Assembly: GCA_014925825.1 (NCBI GenBank)
Contig: JACGCK010000001.1
Coordinates: 434,001 to 498,000 of the forward strand
DNA from: Pholiota molesta
Lineage: Eukaryota > Basidiomycota > Agaricomycetes > Agaricales > Strophariaceae
Direction: 5' to 3'
DNA: 64,000 bases
The notes under the pieces are model-generated. The model ran no database searches. It saw nothing but the letters and a program-made list of their open reading frames with translations, and was not told the origin of the DNA. The position numbers and the translations under genes were made by a program. Shown here piece by piece: positions 46,354-58,956 of the stretch (positions within the stretch are counted from its first letter, which is position 1; each line of letters begins with the position of its first letter).

Positions 46354-49300
46354 ATGACGGATAATAGATTAAGTGGCCAATGGGGTGGCGCCGATGCAGC
46401 CGGGGCACGTGGGGGATTGTTGTTGTGTACAGATGGGCCGTGCGTGGGCGAAATGTTTGTGATTGTGACGGTCGGGAGCGACGGCACATTCCCTCTCGAT
46501 CGACCTCTATCTCTGCATGTGATGCCCGCCGCAACCCCCGCCCACCTCAACGACGAGGACTTCATCAACAAGTCCCTCCTCGCCTCCCTCGACGACCACA
46601 CAGACACAGAGCCCGCCTTCCACGACCACGACATCCACGACGACGACAATCCCACCGCCCGCTTTCCCCACCCCCGCCACCTCCAGCGCCCCGCTCCGGA
46701 CGACCCCCACGACCCCCACGATCCACATCCATCCTTTCAGTCCCTGCATGCCGCCGACACCATGTTCTCGCTACACCAGGGGCTCTACTCCTCCGCAGCG
46801 CCGCACGGCCAGCACGAATATCCCGCCGAATACGCCCACCATCCCCACCATCCCCCGCAGGCCCAGCAGCCGCAAGGCGCACCCAACAAGCTGAACGGCT
46901 TCCCTACTGGGCCCAACTACAGCGCATCCTTCACCTCCTACCCGAACACCACGCGCTCGCGCCAGCAGGCGGGCCAGAGCGGCATCAGCGTCCCCCCGTC
47001 GTACCGCGAGCCCGTGCCCACATTTTATCCATCCCAGGACCCCTTCACCGGCCAAATGACATCTCCGGTCATGCAGCAGTACGGCTCGTACGAGTATGCG
47101 CCCCAGTCCCAGCAGCAGCACCAACATCATCAGCAACACCCGCTGCGCCAACAACAGCAGCAGCCCGTCAACGGCGTGCACAAATCCCCTTATCTCGTCG
47201 ATCAGTACTCCGTATCCTCTAAACCTTCCACGCAGCAGCAGCAACAGCAACAAGCGCCCGGCCAAGGGCAACTATACCCCTTCTCCAACGGCATCGGAGT
47301 ACAACTCTCCTCCCAGACCCCATACGGTCCTCATGTACCCGCAGGAGCGTCCCTTGGTGGACCTTCTGTTGTAAATCCTAATAGCAATAACAACAACAAC
47401 AGCATGCCATCTGGCCTCGCTCCATCCGTATCCCTCGGTATGGCAAATAACAATGGACCCACAACAACTGCAAGCGGCGAGGAGATCTCGACGATATTTG
47501 TTGTTGGTTTTCCTGAGGATATGCAGGTGTGTACCTTGCCTTCTCCGTTTGCCTTATTCTCCATCTTGGTACGTTTACTGACTTGAAACAACCAGGAACG
47601 TGAGTTCCAGAACATGTTCACCTTCAGCCCAGGTTTCGAAGCAGCCACGCTCAAGATCCCCAACAAAGAATATACTGCGTACAACGCGCTTCTCGGGGGA
47701 CCAGGGCCTGCAAGCGGGGTTGGTGGAGCGGTAGGGGACAGGGCGCAGGGCGTGGGTATGGCGCTGCGAACGATCCCTATAACATGGTTACAGTGAACCC
47801 AGGCGGTGTCGTCGTTGATCCCGGTCGAGACGGCATGGCTTCCTGGCCGGCTCCATCCCAAGGCGAGGATCTCTCCCACTACGCGATGGGCGGTATGGGG
47901 ATGAACGCCCTTAATCCTCTCAACACCCTGAATTCCCTCTCCTCCTTGAACTCGCTCAACCCACTGTCCTCGCTCTCCTCCCAAGCCCAAGCGGCGCAGA
48001 ATGCCCTCAACCCCTCTCTTACTCTCGCCCTGCCCCCGCGCAAGCAGATCATCGGCTTTGCTAAGTTCCGCTCCCGCGAAGAGGCCCTTATTGCACGAGA
48101 TGTGCTGCAGGGCCGCCGGGTCGATATCGAAAAGGGTGCAGTGCTCAAAGCGGAGATGGCGAAGAAGAACTTGCACACCAAGCGCGGTGTAGGTTTGGTA
48201 GGGGTGTAGGACCGGTTGGTGGTGTCGGCCAACCAGGTCAAGCCCCACATGGCGGCGGTGGGGTGGACAGTCTTCCCTTTGGCGCGCCAGAACCTGGACT
48301 GGCGCGGCTCGGGCCCTGGCAAAGGGAGAATGGCCCTTCGCAATCCCAGGCGCAGCCTGGTGCCATAGCCTCCTCTTTGTCAAACTCTCAACAGCAAGAC
48401 CTTTCGATCTTGAATGGCCCCCTTAATGGTAAAGACGGCGCCAATGGAACGTCCAACCCTGCTTCTGCCTCCATTACAGACGAGGAAGGCAGGAAACGCG
48501 AGAGCGTTAGCCTTGGTAGCATGAGCCTCTCAAATCTTGCTGGTCTTTCCATCAGTGGAGGGATCAGGGGTGCGAGAGAGCGTGAGGAAGAGGAGCGGGA
48601 AAGAGAACGCAGACGCAAAGGGGAAAGAGACCGAGAAGTGAACCTGCGTCTCCGTGCCAGCAACTCCGCCGCGTATGATGCATTCCATGGCGTCTCGTCT
48701 GCTTCGAGTGCTTCTTCTGTGACACCCAATGGCGGATCTGTAAATGGCGCGTCTTCTATCCCCACGAATGCAAATAGCGTCGCCGCGTCGGCGTCCGTGA
48801 TCTCCCGCCAGAGCTCGAGCACCTCTTCGGGCTCGATGTGGGGATCACCTGTGGCTACTGCGACTGCGGCAGCGACGTCTGTGGACAGTCCGAGTCAAAG
48901 TCAAGCACAAAGCCATAACCACGATATTCCAATGTTACCCGCTGGCGAGCAGACACCTTCGCCCACCACCAGGACATTGTTGAGTCTCCGCATGAAGAGG
49001 AAGATGATTCCTTTGACACCACCGTCAGCAGCTGCACAGGCAGTTTGAAGACGACGACGATGAGTACGAGCGGCGGCAGATGGAGCAGGATCGCAAGGAG
49101 GAGGAGGAGCTGATGTACCGCGAGCACCTCCAGCAGAACAGCAGGAACATGCACAAACCAGGGCGCAGCAGGCACCGGACGACCCTCTCATCGGCCCTTG
49201 GGATAGGATAAATAATGCGTGTCTTACGCTGCTGTTGCGCGACCGCATTCGCAGTCGATCATCACAGGTGCCAGCGCCAACATTGCGAACAACGCACAGG

Positions 49301-51210
49301 TGCACCGCACGCCCATCCAGCTCGAGCTCGAGCGTTCCACCTCACCGGATGGATTCACGGACGGCGTGTCGTTCCGAGCCAGGGCCAAGGCGGGTACATC
49401 CCCAGTTCCAGCACTTGCAGTACCACCGCGAGCAGCAGAAGCTGCAACAGCTGCAGCGCCAACAAGCGCGGGGGTGGCAACTTCGGACAGCAGCAGCCGC
49501 CGTTGAGCCACCAAAGCAACCAAGGCTATCGCACGCAGAGCGAATCGAGTGAGACGAGTGCGATTGATGGCGCGGGCGCCAGTAATCCGGCAGGGTATGT
49601 TGGTGCGGCACCTGCACGCCCTCTGGGGTGCATACGAATGGATCCTAGAGCGGTTGCAGCAGCATGCCTCCTCGTCTTCTTCGTCCACCTCTGCTTCAGC
49701 GTCGACGTCGACGTCTGCATCGACATCCGCATTGGCGTCATCGGCGTTCGCCTCGTCGGTGTCTTCTTCGTCTTCTGCTGGGACCACGGGTGGTGGCGGT
49801 GGTAGTATCAATGGTGTAAGTGGCGGAGTTTCTCCGGTGCCACCGAGTGCAAGCGGTAGTACAACTGTAAGAGCGCCAGGTAGCGCGGGAAATACGTCTC
49901 CGCAGCTGCCATCGCCTGCGGGTTCGGGTAGTACAACGAGCACTACGAGCTTACGAGGGACAGTGGACCAGAATCCTCCTGTGAGTTGATCTTTCTTTGG
50001 TTCCTTTGCTTTTTCTTCTTTCTGCTTTTCCTGGTTTCAAATCGTAGCTATTGTACTTGAGTCAAGAGAGCACATCATAATAGACCCTTCGCTTCTATTA
50101 TTGTCTTGTATTGTCTTGCGTTGCCGTCCTTTTTTTATGTCGACGGGGCCAACAAAACAAAGACATTCAACGCTGCGGTTTCTAAATTCATTTTCAATTC
50201 ATCCACGAACATTAATCATGATGCTGACTTTTTGATTGCCTTCTATTGTCCATTTTAGATCAACACGTTGTACGTGGGTAATCTGCCAACTTCGCCTCCG
50301 CCGACGGGATATCAACCCGATTACCTCGAAGAGACGCTCCGCGAGGTTTTCTCCGGCGTTGCTGGGTTTCGGAAGCTCTGCTTCAGGCACAAGCTCAACG
50401 GCCCGATGTGTTTTGTTGAGGTGAGAGCTCAAACTCTTTTGCTTTGCTTTGTGATCGGGTGCTCAACGCAAATATATGTTCAGTTCGAAGATGTGCCACA
50501 TGCGTCCAGGGCTCTGGCTCTGATGTCAGGCAATACTTTGAACGGCGCAGTCAAGAATGGGATCCGCCTTTCGTACAGCAAGAATCCGCTTGGTGTCCGG
50601 ACGCCCAACGCGCCCAACAGCGCCGGCGGCCACAATAGCAATGGCTCGTCGTCGTCGCAGGTGCAGCAGGCGCTCACCAGCTCTAATCAATATCAACAAC
50701 ACGGGCAGGGGCAGGGACCACCGCCGTCTTCGGCCAGCTCCGATACATTCCAGAACCGTATGTCAGACGACTTTGGCGGACACCCGCACCACCGTCTGCC
50801 CACGTCGATCCTGCGCCGTGACTCGACGCTCTCACCGACGTCGCCGACATACAGCAATGGGAGCGGCAATGGGAGCAATCAGAACAGCTTCTTCTCGTCG
50901 CCGCCGCCGCGGTTCTACAGCTCGGTCTCCCCTGGGCGACAACACAGCTGACTGGCGCCTCGTCGGCCTTCGTGCCGCGTGGTGCGTCGTTGCCAGCGAA
51001 TGGGCTGGGTGCGTTTGGCGGCGGCGGCGTGTACGGCGGCGCTGGTGCGGGATTCTCGCCTTTGGGATGCAGTTTGGCGCGAATGAGATGCAAGGGCAAG
51101 GGGCTTTTGGGCCACCATTGGTACATCAGCAGATGTCCTACTCACAACATCCGATGTCTGATGGACAGCACCCGCATCTTCAACAGCAGCAGCCACAGGC
51201 GGATGAATGA
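46354..51210 (+). CDS. Scw1/Whi3-family RNA-binding protein with two RRMs
   Basis: Members bind mRNAs and control cell-wall integrity, cell size and cell-cycle entry in fungi (S. pombe Scw1, yeast Whi3). The frame is open from 46354, but the ATG at 46522 (MPAATPAHLNDEDFINKSLL) looks like the likelier start. The N-terminal 320 residues are rich in His, Pro and Gln, with Gln runs near 47115-47255 and an Asn run near 47385-47405. RRM1 starts STIFVVGFPEDMQ, then an intron, EREFQNMFTFSPGFEAATLK, and after a long insertion QIIGFAKFRSREEAL (RNP1) and GAVLKAEMAKKNLHTKRG. A charged coiled coil (REREEEERERERRRKGERD) lies near 48580. RRM2 is NTLYVGNLPTSPPPTGYQPD followed by LCFRHKLNGPMCFVEF and IRLSYSKNPLGVRTP. 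It ends PHLQQQQPQADE. Introns include 47527-47595, 49981-50258 and about 50420-50482. Frame breaks occur near 48205 and 49035. Confidence 0.88.
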
Positions 51211-52786
51211 CTGGGCGCGTGAATGATTTTTCGTGTGTTTTCTCTTTCTTTTCTTTCGTCATGCATGCATCATTTATATTCTTCCACGCCTTCTCCGTGC
51301 ACTGCCCATAATTTGTAGAAGGCAGGCTGGAGGGACGTGCGGATATCTCCATTTCCCATCTATTCCCATTGCGTCTCGGCTCTCTCCATTTCGCCTTTCC
51401 TCGACATGTTTTTCTCATTATCATCATGGCCATCCATCTACACACGCACGCAAACACGCATTTATCATTGGCATTTGCATTCACAACACCGCACCCACCC
51501 TATAATCGCATTCGCGTGCGCTCATACAATTACTGCACTGCAATATCTATTGTACCACATCGGGACGATGGGGATGATTCTACAAACACGCCATCCCATC
51601 TGATTCACATCCTACATCCTGCACTCTATCCGCGCGCTACCCACAGACCAAACATCTGAAACGTTATATCTCAAGAAACATTTGCATATTCGATTGATGC
51701 CTTATCTTATTTTGCATTTCTATCTCATCATTCCATGTGCTTTATCTCTTCCTGTCTCTTTTCAGGACCTGTTGTCTGTTGTTCTGTCTAGTATATTTCT
51801 ATGTGGTTGTCTATCCGTCTCTCGTCTCAATTTTTCTTCTGTGCTTCTCCTTTCCCTTTTATCTATTCAACAACCCCCAAAGCCAAGCGAAATTACAAAT
51901 TTCCCCCACCCTACTGACGATCCACGAACATGCCAACGACCACCTTTTCCATTCCTCGTCTCCTTTTCTCCAGTATATCATACAGCATTCCTATCATATC
52001 TTCACTATTTCATCTCATCATCGTCATATATATAACCACCCCTTTGCTTTTTTCTACATGCTTTCGAGAGTCATCTACAATGTCTTATTAATCAGTCTCA
52101 TCGTATAAACCCACATCCAAATACCATCCACATTTTTCATTGTCTCTTTGACCAATTCAGTTCATTATTGTGCTTGCGAATTTCCTTCATCCAGGAATAA
52201 AGTGTCGTCGCCTCTTTTCTTCCTTTACATTTACGTTCCTGTATTCTCTGATCGTTTATGTTGGTCTACCTTCTATTTTCCGTGATGGTAGTTTATTTTA
52301 CTTGTGTATGTGCAATTGTCACGTTCAACTACTCGACGTTGTTACCAAACTTGTGAATGTACAATCTTATTTCCATCGCTTTCGACTCCGCAGTGATGAT
52401 AGTCTTCACACTATTCCGAACCATTTCTTTGAATGTGTTCATGATCATAATCCAAACCATTTGAGAATTCTTAGTTGGCGATCTAAGCATGCAGAGTGGA
52501 GCATAATATCATAAGGAGGGTAAAACAGACACTACATACTACAGTCACAGGCCCAACAACCAAAGAGAAAGGAATATGAAGGTCATAATTAGTTCAAAAG
52601 CAGCAGCAGGCATGAATACATGTGTGTGATGCATGAGAATAGCTCGAAAGTCAGCATGAAGAGATCTAGGTGAGTTTGAGATGTACAATGAGCACGAAAA
52701 ATGAATGTGGCAAAGTAAGTCCGACAGTCCGGTATTAAAAGGACAATGATAACACAGAAAAAAAGATAGAAACCCGGGATAGCCAT
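51211..52786. other. T/C-rich intergenic region between convergent genes
   Basis: About 1.6 kb strongly biased to T and C on the plus strand, with AT-rich patches. Both flanking genes end here, so it should contain two 3' untranslated regions. Open frames in it consist mostly of Ser, Leu, Phe and His and follow from base bias. No gene is supported. Confidence 0.5.
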
Positions 52787-55700
52787 TTATCCAGTGTCTC
52801 CGTCTTTTATTTTCGGTTCTGACAATGGCGAGCAAGAATTTGCTGTCGTTGTTGGTTGTGCTGGAGGCGTAGAAGCCACCGCCAGGCCAACGGCACCGAG
52901 TTTGACTTTGATCTTCTTTCCAGGTGGATCGTCACCATTTTTAGATCGCCCCGGTATTGATGTAGAAGATTCTTTCTGATTTCCGAGATCGAGCTTTTTT
53001 GACGACTTGGAGAGGCGCGCCAGTAGTTCGTCGTCTTCGTCCTCTGCTCGTCGTCGTTTTTCGCTGGGACGCATGGGCCCTAGATTAGGTTGTGGCGATT
53101 GAGATCGGGCTTTGGGATTTCTGGCAAGAGCCTCGAGAATATTGTCATCGTCGTTTTCGTCCTTCGCCATCGCTTTGGAGGAGGACCAGAGTATGGCGTT
53201 GAAACCAATGTCGGAGATAGAGCTGTTGGTGATGGTGATTTATCAGGAAGTTGAGGACCGGTTAATCCGTTTTCTGGTGATACAGAGCGGGATCCCGAGA
53301 CCTGAGGCACTGTATCGGCTGGGTGAGTATCGGTAGTGACCTCATCTTCATCTTCGTCATAATCAACCAAGCACCAAGTTGTGGAGTTTTGAGAGGTGGT
53401 CGATAACCTTTTGGCGTACCGCTGATTCCTGGCCGTCGTTTGCGTTTCATGCCAGTGTTGTGTATTGCCAGCGGTGAGTTCTTGAGCCATGATGATTGAC
53501 TGATCGAAGGAAGAATATCGTCATCTTCGTCCTCAGCGTTGAAGTAATCTTCTTCCGCTAAGTCGAGGATACGACCAGGCCCTGACCATGTCCGATCTTC
53601 CTGAGTTCTGATACGATGAAAAAAGATGAATATGAATTTAGGCTGGCAATGGATGTCATTAATGACGTACTTGTTGGGAGTGGACTCCTCTGGTGGAGGG
53701 GCATTGTTCATTTCCCACCGTCTGATAAATAGCTCGAACCTTTGTGCGCCAAGTGGAGTCTTGGCAAGCTGCTGGATCTCGGCCTCATGGCGGGTCATAC
53801 AAAATCTAATCATATCCTTCATGTTCTCCTATATGTCGGGATTAATATGATCAGCATTGATGAAAGGAATAATAATGCTTGATAGAGGTTTCGCACCTTG
53901 CGCATATGTTCAAAGTATTCTTGACATGAACAACTTAAGAGATTATCCCGCAATGACTCCTTTAGGGTTAGGTCCAGAATCGGTTTTAGGATGTCATGTT
54001 TCATGACCTGACTATGAGAGTTAGGGTTGCCTTGCTTTAGAAGCAACCTAAAGATCCGGAAAGCGGCTAGAGGAAAATCACAATGAGCCTGGTCTTCGTG
54101 TGATATTACCGATCGAGAAATTTACTCACCATGTCGGAGATGTTTATCTTTGACTTTGAATAGGGTTGCCACGCGAGAAAGAATATCGGAGGACATGACG
54201 TAGAAATGACTTCGGAATTGGTGTTGCTGCAGAAAATTGTGTAACAGATCACAAAGATAGACGAATCGATTCGTCTCTTCGCGAGGAGGGATAGAACAGG
54301 GTCTTTGAAGTTTCTCCATCAGGTAAGTCCGTTATTGGCTTCATGAGCTTGTGAACGCAATCCTTGTAGAAGTATTCCATGTATCGCTCGGTGCCTGGAT
54401 CGTCCTTTCTACTCAGCGTTGGGAGTTTAGGACCAACTTCTGATGCGGCAGCTGCTGCTGCTGCGGGAGCCTCTGTCGTCGGTAAGTCCATCCAGACCTT
54501 GAGGGCATCGCCAACTTGACTTTGTACTGCCAGATCCTTGCTCTGCGCCATAATCCTGCACGCCATTTCCAGAACCGTCTCCGCCTTTTCCGCGCCCTTC
54601 TTATTTGCTTCGCGTTCCTTGTCGATCGCCACGATCTGCTTCAACACATGGCCCCGTACCCGTTCAAGTCGTGATCTAACAACGCCGACAAAACTTCCCC
54701 ACCCGCGCTGATCATCTGCCTGTTGACCTCCTCCTTTTCAGAAAGGGTGAGAGCCCATTGCACGGCAAACAGCACCCCTCGGTCGACGAGCGTTCGGAAT
54801 AACGCCATCCGCGCGGGCATCTGGACGTTCTTGCCCATGATGCAGAGTTGTTGCAGGAGCAAAATAACTTCCCGACGAAGCGCAATCTCGGCTTCCGTCA
54901 GGTCATCTGGAGGGGCAAACGCGTAGGTGCGCTTAGCTCCGCGGCCGTTGACGAGGACTACTGCGCCATTCGCAGGCCTCGGACTTGACACGGCAGGCAA
55001 CGTAGGCTTTTGGTCGACATCCATAGGCGCAGCGTCGGGTTTGGTAACATTATCCTCGTGGCCATTCAAGCTGATGATCATGTGTTGCGGTGGTGCTGAA
55101 GGCTGGTTTAATACGGAGGTTGGGTCTGCTGTCCTTGGAATTGGAGACGGCGGCCGTTGGGTAGGCTCGGATTGAGCATCTCTTCGTCGACGAATAGGCG
55201 GACGACATCGCGCAGGAAAGTAGGATCTTGCTGGATGTGTGTGATAATATCAATTTGGTTGAAGATGATGCATGAATTGAGGACATTAAATGTGGAATCA
55301 TCGAGAGCGCGGGCGAGGACGACATCTTTGAGGAACTGGAGGCGGTAGGTGTGGTGAATTTTGCGTTGGATGGCAATGTCGCGCATAGGAATAGGTTGGT
55401 GGAATTGTGCCGTGTTGTGCAGGAAATCGCGGTAGTTGGCTTGTGGCCAGGAAAGTCTGGATCATCTAAATGAAATGCCGGGCTTGAGTTTCGGACGAAC
55501 GAAACGGCAGGACGATTCTTACATTCTAGCATGCCGACGACCCCAAAAAATATCTCGTCCTCCAGAATATGTTCGTACATTGAATGGTCGTTCAACATTA
55601 CTGTAATTGATATGTATCAGCCATTGCAATCAAAGCAAATATGGGGTGCGATAGGCGGCGACGTACGTATTGTTTGCATCAGACTGCACAGAGCATGCAA

Positions 55701-57358
55701 ATTCTCCAAACTCTCCAGGTCTTCGGCATCGCCCATTACTTTAATCAATGACTTGATGTAATCCTATCAATAGGTAGAGCAAATACCATGTTGATGATCA
55801 GCTACTGGTCTTACAACATAAAATACAGAGAAAGGGACAATACGAGGACAACTGTATCGTAGTTGCTTAACACTGAGTAACAACCACACAATGTCCGCAA
55901 GAGTCGAATAGATGGTGTGCAAGAGTGGTTTGATAATAAAGTGCAATAATTTGTACTCAAAGAGAAATATGGATAACTCACCTCCTGTTGAATATATTCA
56001 CATATTCGCTCTTTCACAGCTTGCGTTCGCGCCAATGTTTTGATGGCCCTCTCAATTTCACTGATAATGCCCAGCTGTGGTGGTGGAAGATGTCCAGAGC
56101 GGATGATGCTGGCCGTTGTGACCGATGTTTCGGGGCCTAGGAGAGGTGAGGAGGAGACGGCAGTTTGATCATCTGTAACGTATATCAGACGCATATCAAT
56201 GATGTAGTTGTGGGGACCGACCAGTTGAGTTCATATGCCGTTGGACTTCAAGAATGAAATTCCAGACTTCTGCGCAGCCGTCAGGGTCTTGGAAACTGAG
56301 CGCGTAATCGACGCCGTCAGGCTCAGTCCATACAATAAGCGTGTCTGGAATGAATGCGATCGAAATTAACATAATCCGAGAGATATACCAACCAAAAGGA
56401 AGTGTGTGTATGAATTATGTCACAATCAGGAATGGTCGTGTGCAGAGCGAAGCGAAAGGAAATGGGGTACGTTTGTAGCAGTCGGAATATAGAACTTACC
56501 TTGCTGACGTTGGTAACATCATTGGAGCGAATAGCCGTTGAAAGGATGATCTCGTTGTAGTTTCTTTCTGATCGAGCAATGAGCAGCGCCTCGTTGGTTT
56601 CCTCTGAGAATTGGCCGAAGCAGAAAGCGGTGCCTTGGTCTATCCACCGTGAACCGATGAGTTCGTACACCTATAGTGATGTGTGAGAATGTCAGTTACA
56701 CCATAGACAGGGAATTGACAGAGAAGGGAGAGGTGTGAGAGATTTCGCCATTTCGTGGATAACACGTTCGTTCTCAAAATGGTTGTCCGCGATGACATGG
56801 GTATTGGGTGCAATGGAATGGAATGAAGGAGAGATAAGGATTCTTGCGCACCTTTACGCGTTTCAACTCATGATCGGGGTCAGGTATCCAATCCTGCCCG
56901 TCTTCCTGCACAATCAAGCCTGCCTCTCCGGTACCGACGACAGTGGCTTCTGGGGTATGTTCGAGAAGTTCGATCTGTCCATTAACGACCTCCAGAGAAA
57001 CATCGGCCTCCTGCTTGATTGCTAAGGGTTCTGCCTGTGCTGCCTCCACCTCTGCAATGCCGCCTTTGTCTTGGCCCTCCCCCAAAACTTCCGCCGTTTG
57101 AACCACTTCGCCTGTTGTTTCGGCGCTTGATGCCACGTTCTGCGGCTCGGAAACAGATAGTTCTCTCGGAGAAACGTTTGTGAGGATCGCGGAAGCGAGA
57201 TTTTGATCTATGGGGGTCGATGCATCTTGAAGTGGTGCCTCTGAATCAGAGACTGAGGTGGAACCAGCACCCGTGGTATCAGCAACACTAGCAGTGAAAT
57301 TGTTGGAAGCTTGAAGGAGAGACTGAGGTTCTGGAGAGTCGCTGGCATGGCCGTTCAT
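52787..57358 (-). CDS. PSY2: Protein phosphatase 4 regulatory subunit 3 (SMEK/Psy2)
   Basis: This subunit targets PP4 phosphatase to substrates in DNA-damage recovery and nutrient signalling. The start is MNGHASDSPEPQSLL at 57358. The first 165 residues are an acidic, disordered extension. An EVH1/RanBD-like domain follows: ELKRVKVYELIGSRW, DQGTAFCFGQF, ERNYNEIILSTAI, TLIVWTEPDGVDYALSFQDP, CAEVWNFI. The long helical SMK-1 and Armadillo part includes HLPPPQLGIISEIERAIKTL, ENLHALCSLMQTILMLND, YRLQFLKDVVLARALDDSTF, IIFNQIDIITHIQQDPTFL, LRREVILLLQQLCIMGKNVQ, VYLCDLLHNFLQQHQFRSHF and RWEMNNAPPPEES. The tail has KR-rich nuclear localisation-type segments (KRKRRPGISG) and ends EPKIKDGDTG at 52787. 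Introns are frequent; a few one-base frame breaks occur, for example near 54310 and 54655. Confidence 0.93.
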
Positions 57359-57888
57359 GGCCGGCGACTGGAATTAGAGGCCAGTAGAGAAATACGACGA
57401 GAAAAATGAGCGGAGAGTGACAGACCACGGTCGCTCCGGTTGAATGGGTCGTGGGTAACTTTCCCGCCAAATAAACCACCGGCCCGATTCCGTCTGCCAG
57501 CGCGCGACAGACTCGCCTCAACAACGACGAACACGCACTGCTCTTGCTCATTGCAAGCACAGCGTGGCGCTGCCACTGACGAGGCGCGCAGTCGAAGACT
57601 CGAATATGCCTCGTCGTCAGCATCCTTTGCGTACATAGTTACAACTTTTGTTCGTCATGTAGAACGCGGAGATAGATCATCGCCCGAGACCCTAGGCCTC
57701 TCGTATATTTAGCTCGAAATAAACTACTAAGATAATAGATTCAGAACAGGAACGACGGGTGCAAAGACGGACCAACGGCGAACGCCCGCATTCCGGCCAC
57801 GTAGACCCACGCTTGCGGGGATCTGTTACGTAATCATGCGAAAAAATCCGGCGAACGAGATGACGGGCTGTTGAACTCGACATCCACC
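57359..57888. promoter_or_regulatory. Divergent promoter region of SMEK and TOM20 homologues
   Basis: This 530-base gap separates two divergent start codons. The open frames in it on both strands are short and lack features. It is moderately GC-rich with AT-rich patches near 57705-57740. Confidence 0.45.
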
Positions 57889-58648
57889 ATGGACAACAGG
57901 TCCACCAGCTATCTGACTGTCGCCGCCGTCACTGTCGCGGCAGGTCTCGCAGTTTATGCCGTCTATTTCGACTACAAGCGTAGGAATGACGCTGAATTCC
58001 GCAAAAAGCTTAGTACGTGTCGTCCAACCAGTCGCGCGTCTCAATACTAACATATCCTCACAGAAAAGGAGAAAAAGCGCGTCCAAAAAGTAGTGGCTGA
58101 GACCAAGCAGAATGAGGCCTCCGCGAGCGCCTCTAGTATTACCCCTGCCGCCCTTCGCGAGGCCATCCAGCAAATCAGAACCGAAGCTAGCCCTACGAGT
58201 CCAGAGGAACAAGAACACTACTTCATGGCCCAAGTTGCCGCCGGTGAAAAGCTTGCTCTTGAAGGTGCTTACACCATTACGATAACTCTGCTCCATTTAC
58301 TAAGCCTTAATAGGTCCCAGTTCGTATCTGCCTGCTGCTATGGCGTTCTTCCGTGCCCTCCGAGTGTATCCTTCCCCCGTGGAACTTATCGTGATTTACG
58401 AAAAGACCATCATCGAACCGGTTTTCAAGGTGCGTTTATCATCTCTTGACTCTCAAATCATGATACTGAACATACCACTCTAGTTGATCATGGATTTGAC
58501 TCAACTGGACGTAAGTAATCCTAATTCGCCATTGGTGGAAAGTTTGGGTCTCGACAATGAAACCAGTCCAATCAGGGGCCCACCGTCTGAGGCTTCGTCG
58601 CAAGAGTGGGATAATGTCACAGACCCCGGTCCTCAACCAACCGCCTGA
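57889..58648 (+). CDS. TOM20: Mitochondrial import receptor subunit Tom20
   Basis: Tom20 is the outer-membrane receptor that binds presequences of proteins bound for mitochondria. Exons 57889-58012, 58064-58264, 58314-58429 and 58484-58648 join without any break into 201 residues. The N-terminal anchor is LTVAAVTVAAGLAVYAVYFD, followed by the basic YKRRNDAEFRKKL stretch. The TPR-like receptor domain includes YFMAQVAAGEKLALEG, FFRALRVYPSPVELIVIYEK and PVFKLIMDLTQLD. The acidic C-terminus PPSEASSQEWDNVTDPG is typical of fungal Tom20. The ATG lies in a good context (CCACCATGG). Confidence 0.95.
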
Positions 58649-58956
58649 GTGGTGGGCGGGTTCGTTCCAACTCTGTTATGGACTACGTCATGTTTTGTGG
58701 TGCCTGCGTCTCCAAACATAGAGGGGATGGTCACAGTCCTGGAAAGATTCGCGGCTTTGTAGTGAAAATACAAGCTTGATTATGCTTTCCCGTCATCTTT
58801 ATATCCATCTCTGCTCTTCTCATGCCCGTTTGCAACCATGTTCTAATATATTGTTGCTTTTCGTTCTCCATGCTCGTTTCTCATTTTCTCTAGGTAAAGC
58901 ACCGCATTGAAGGTGAGCCGCGAAAGATTCTTTGAGGGTTTCTCGGAAACTTAGTA
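58649..58956. other. Intergenic region between TOM20 and SET5 homologues
   Basis: Both flanking genes are on the plus strand. A possible extra 5' exon of the SET5-like gene lies near 58893-58913, with an acceptor before it and a donor after it, but it has no clear start codon. Confidence 0.4.
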
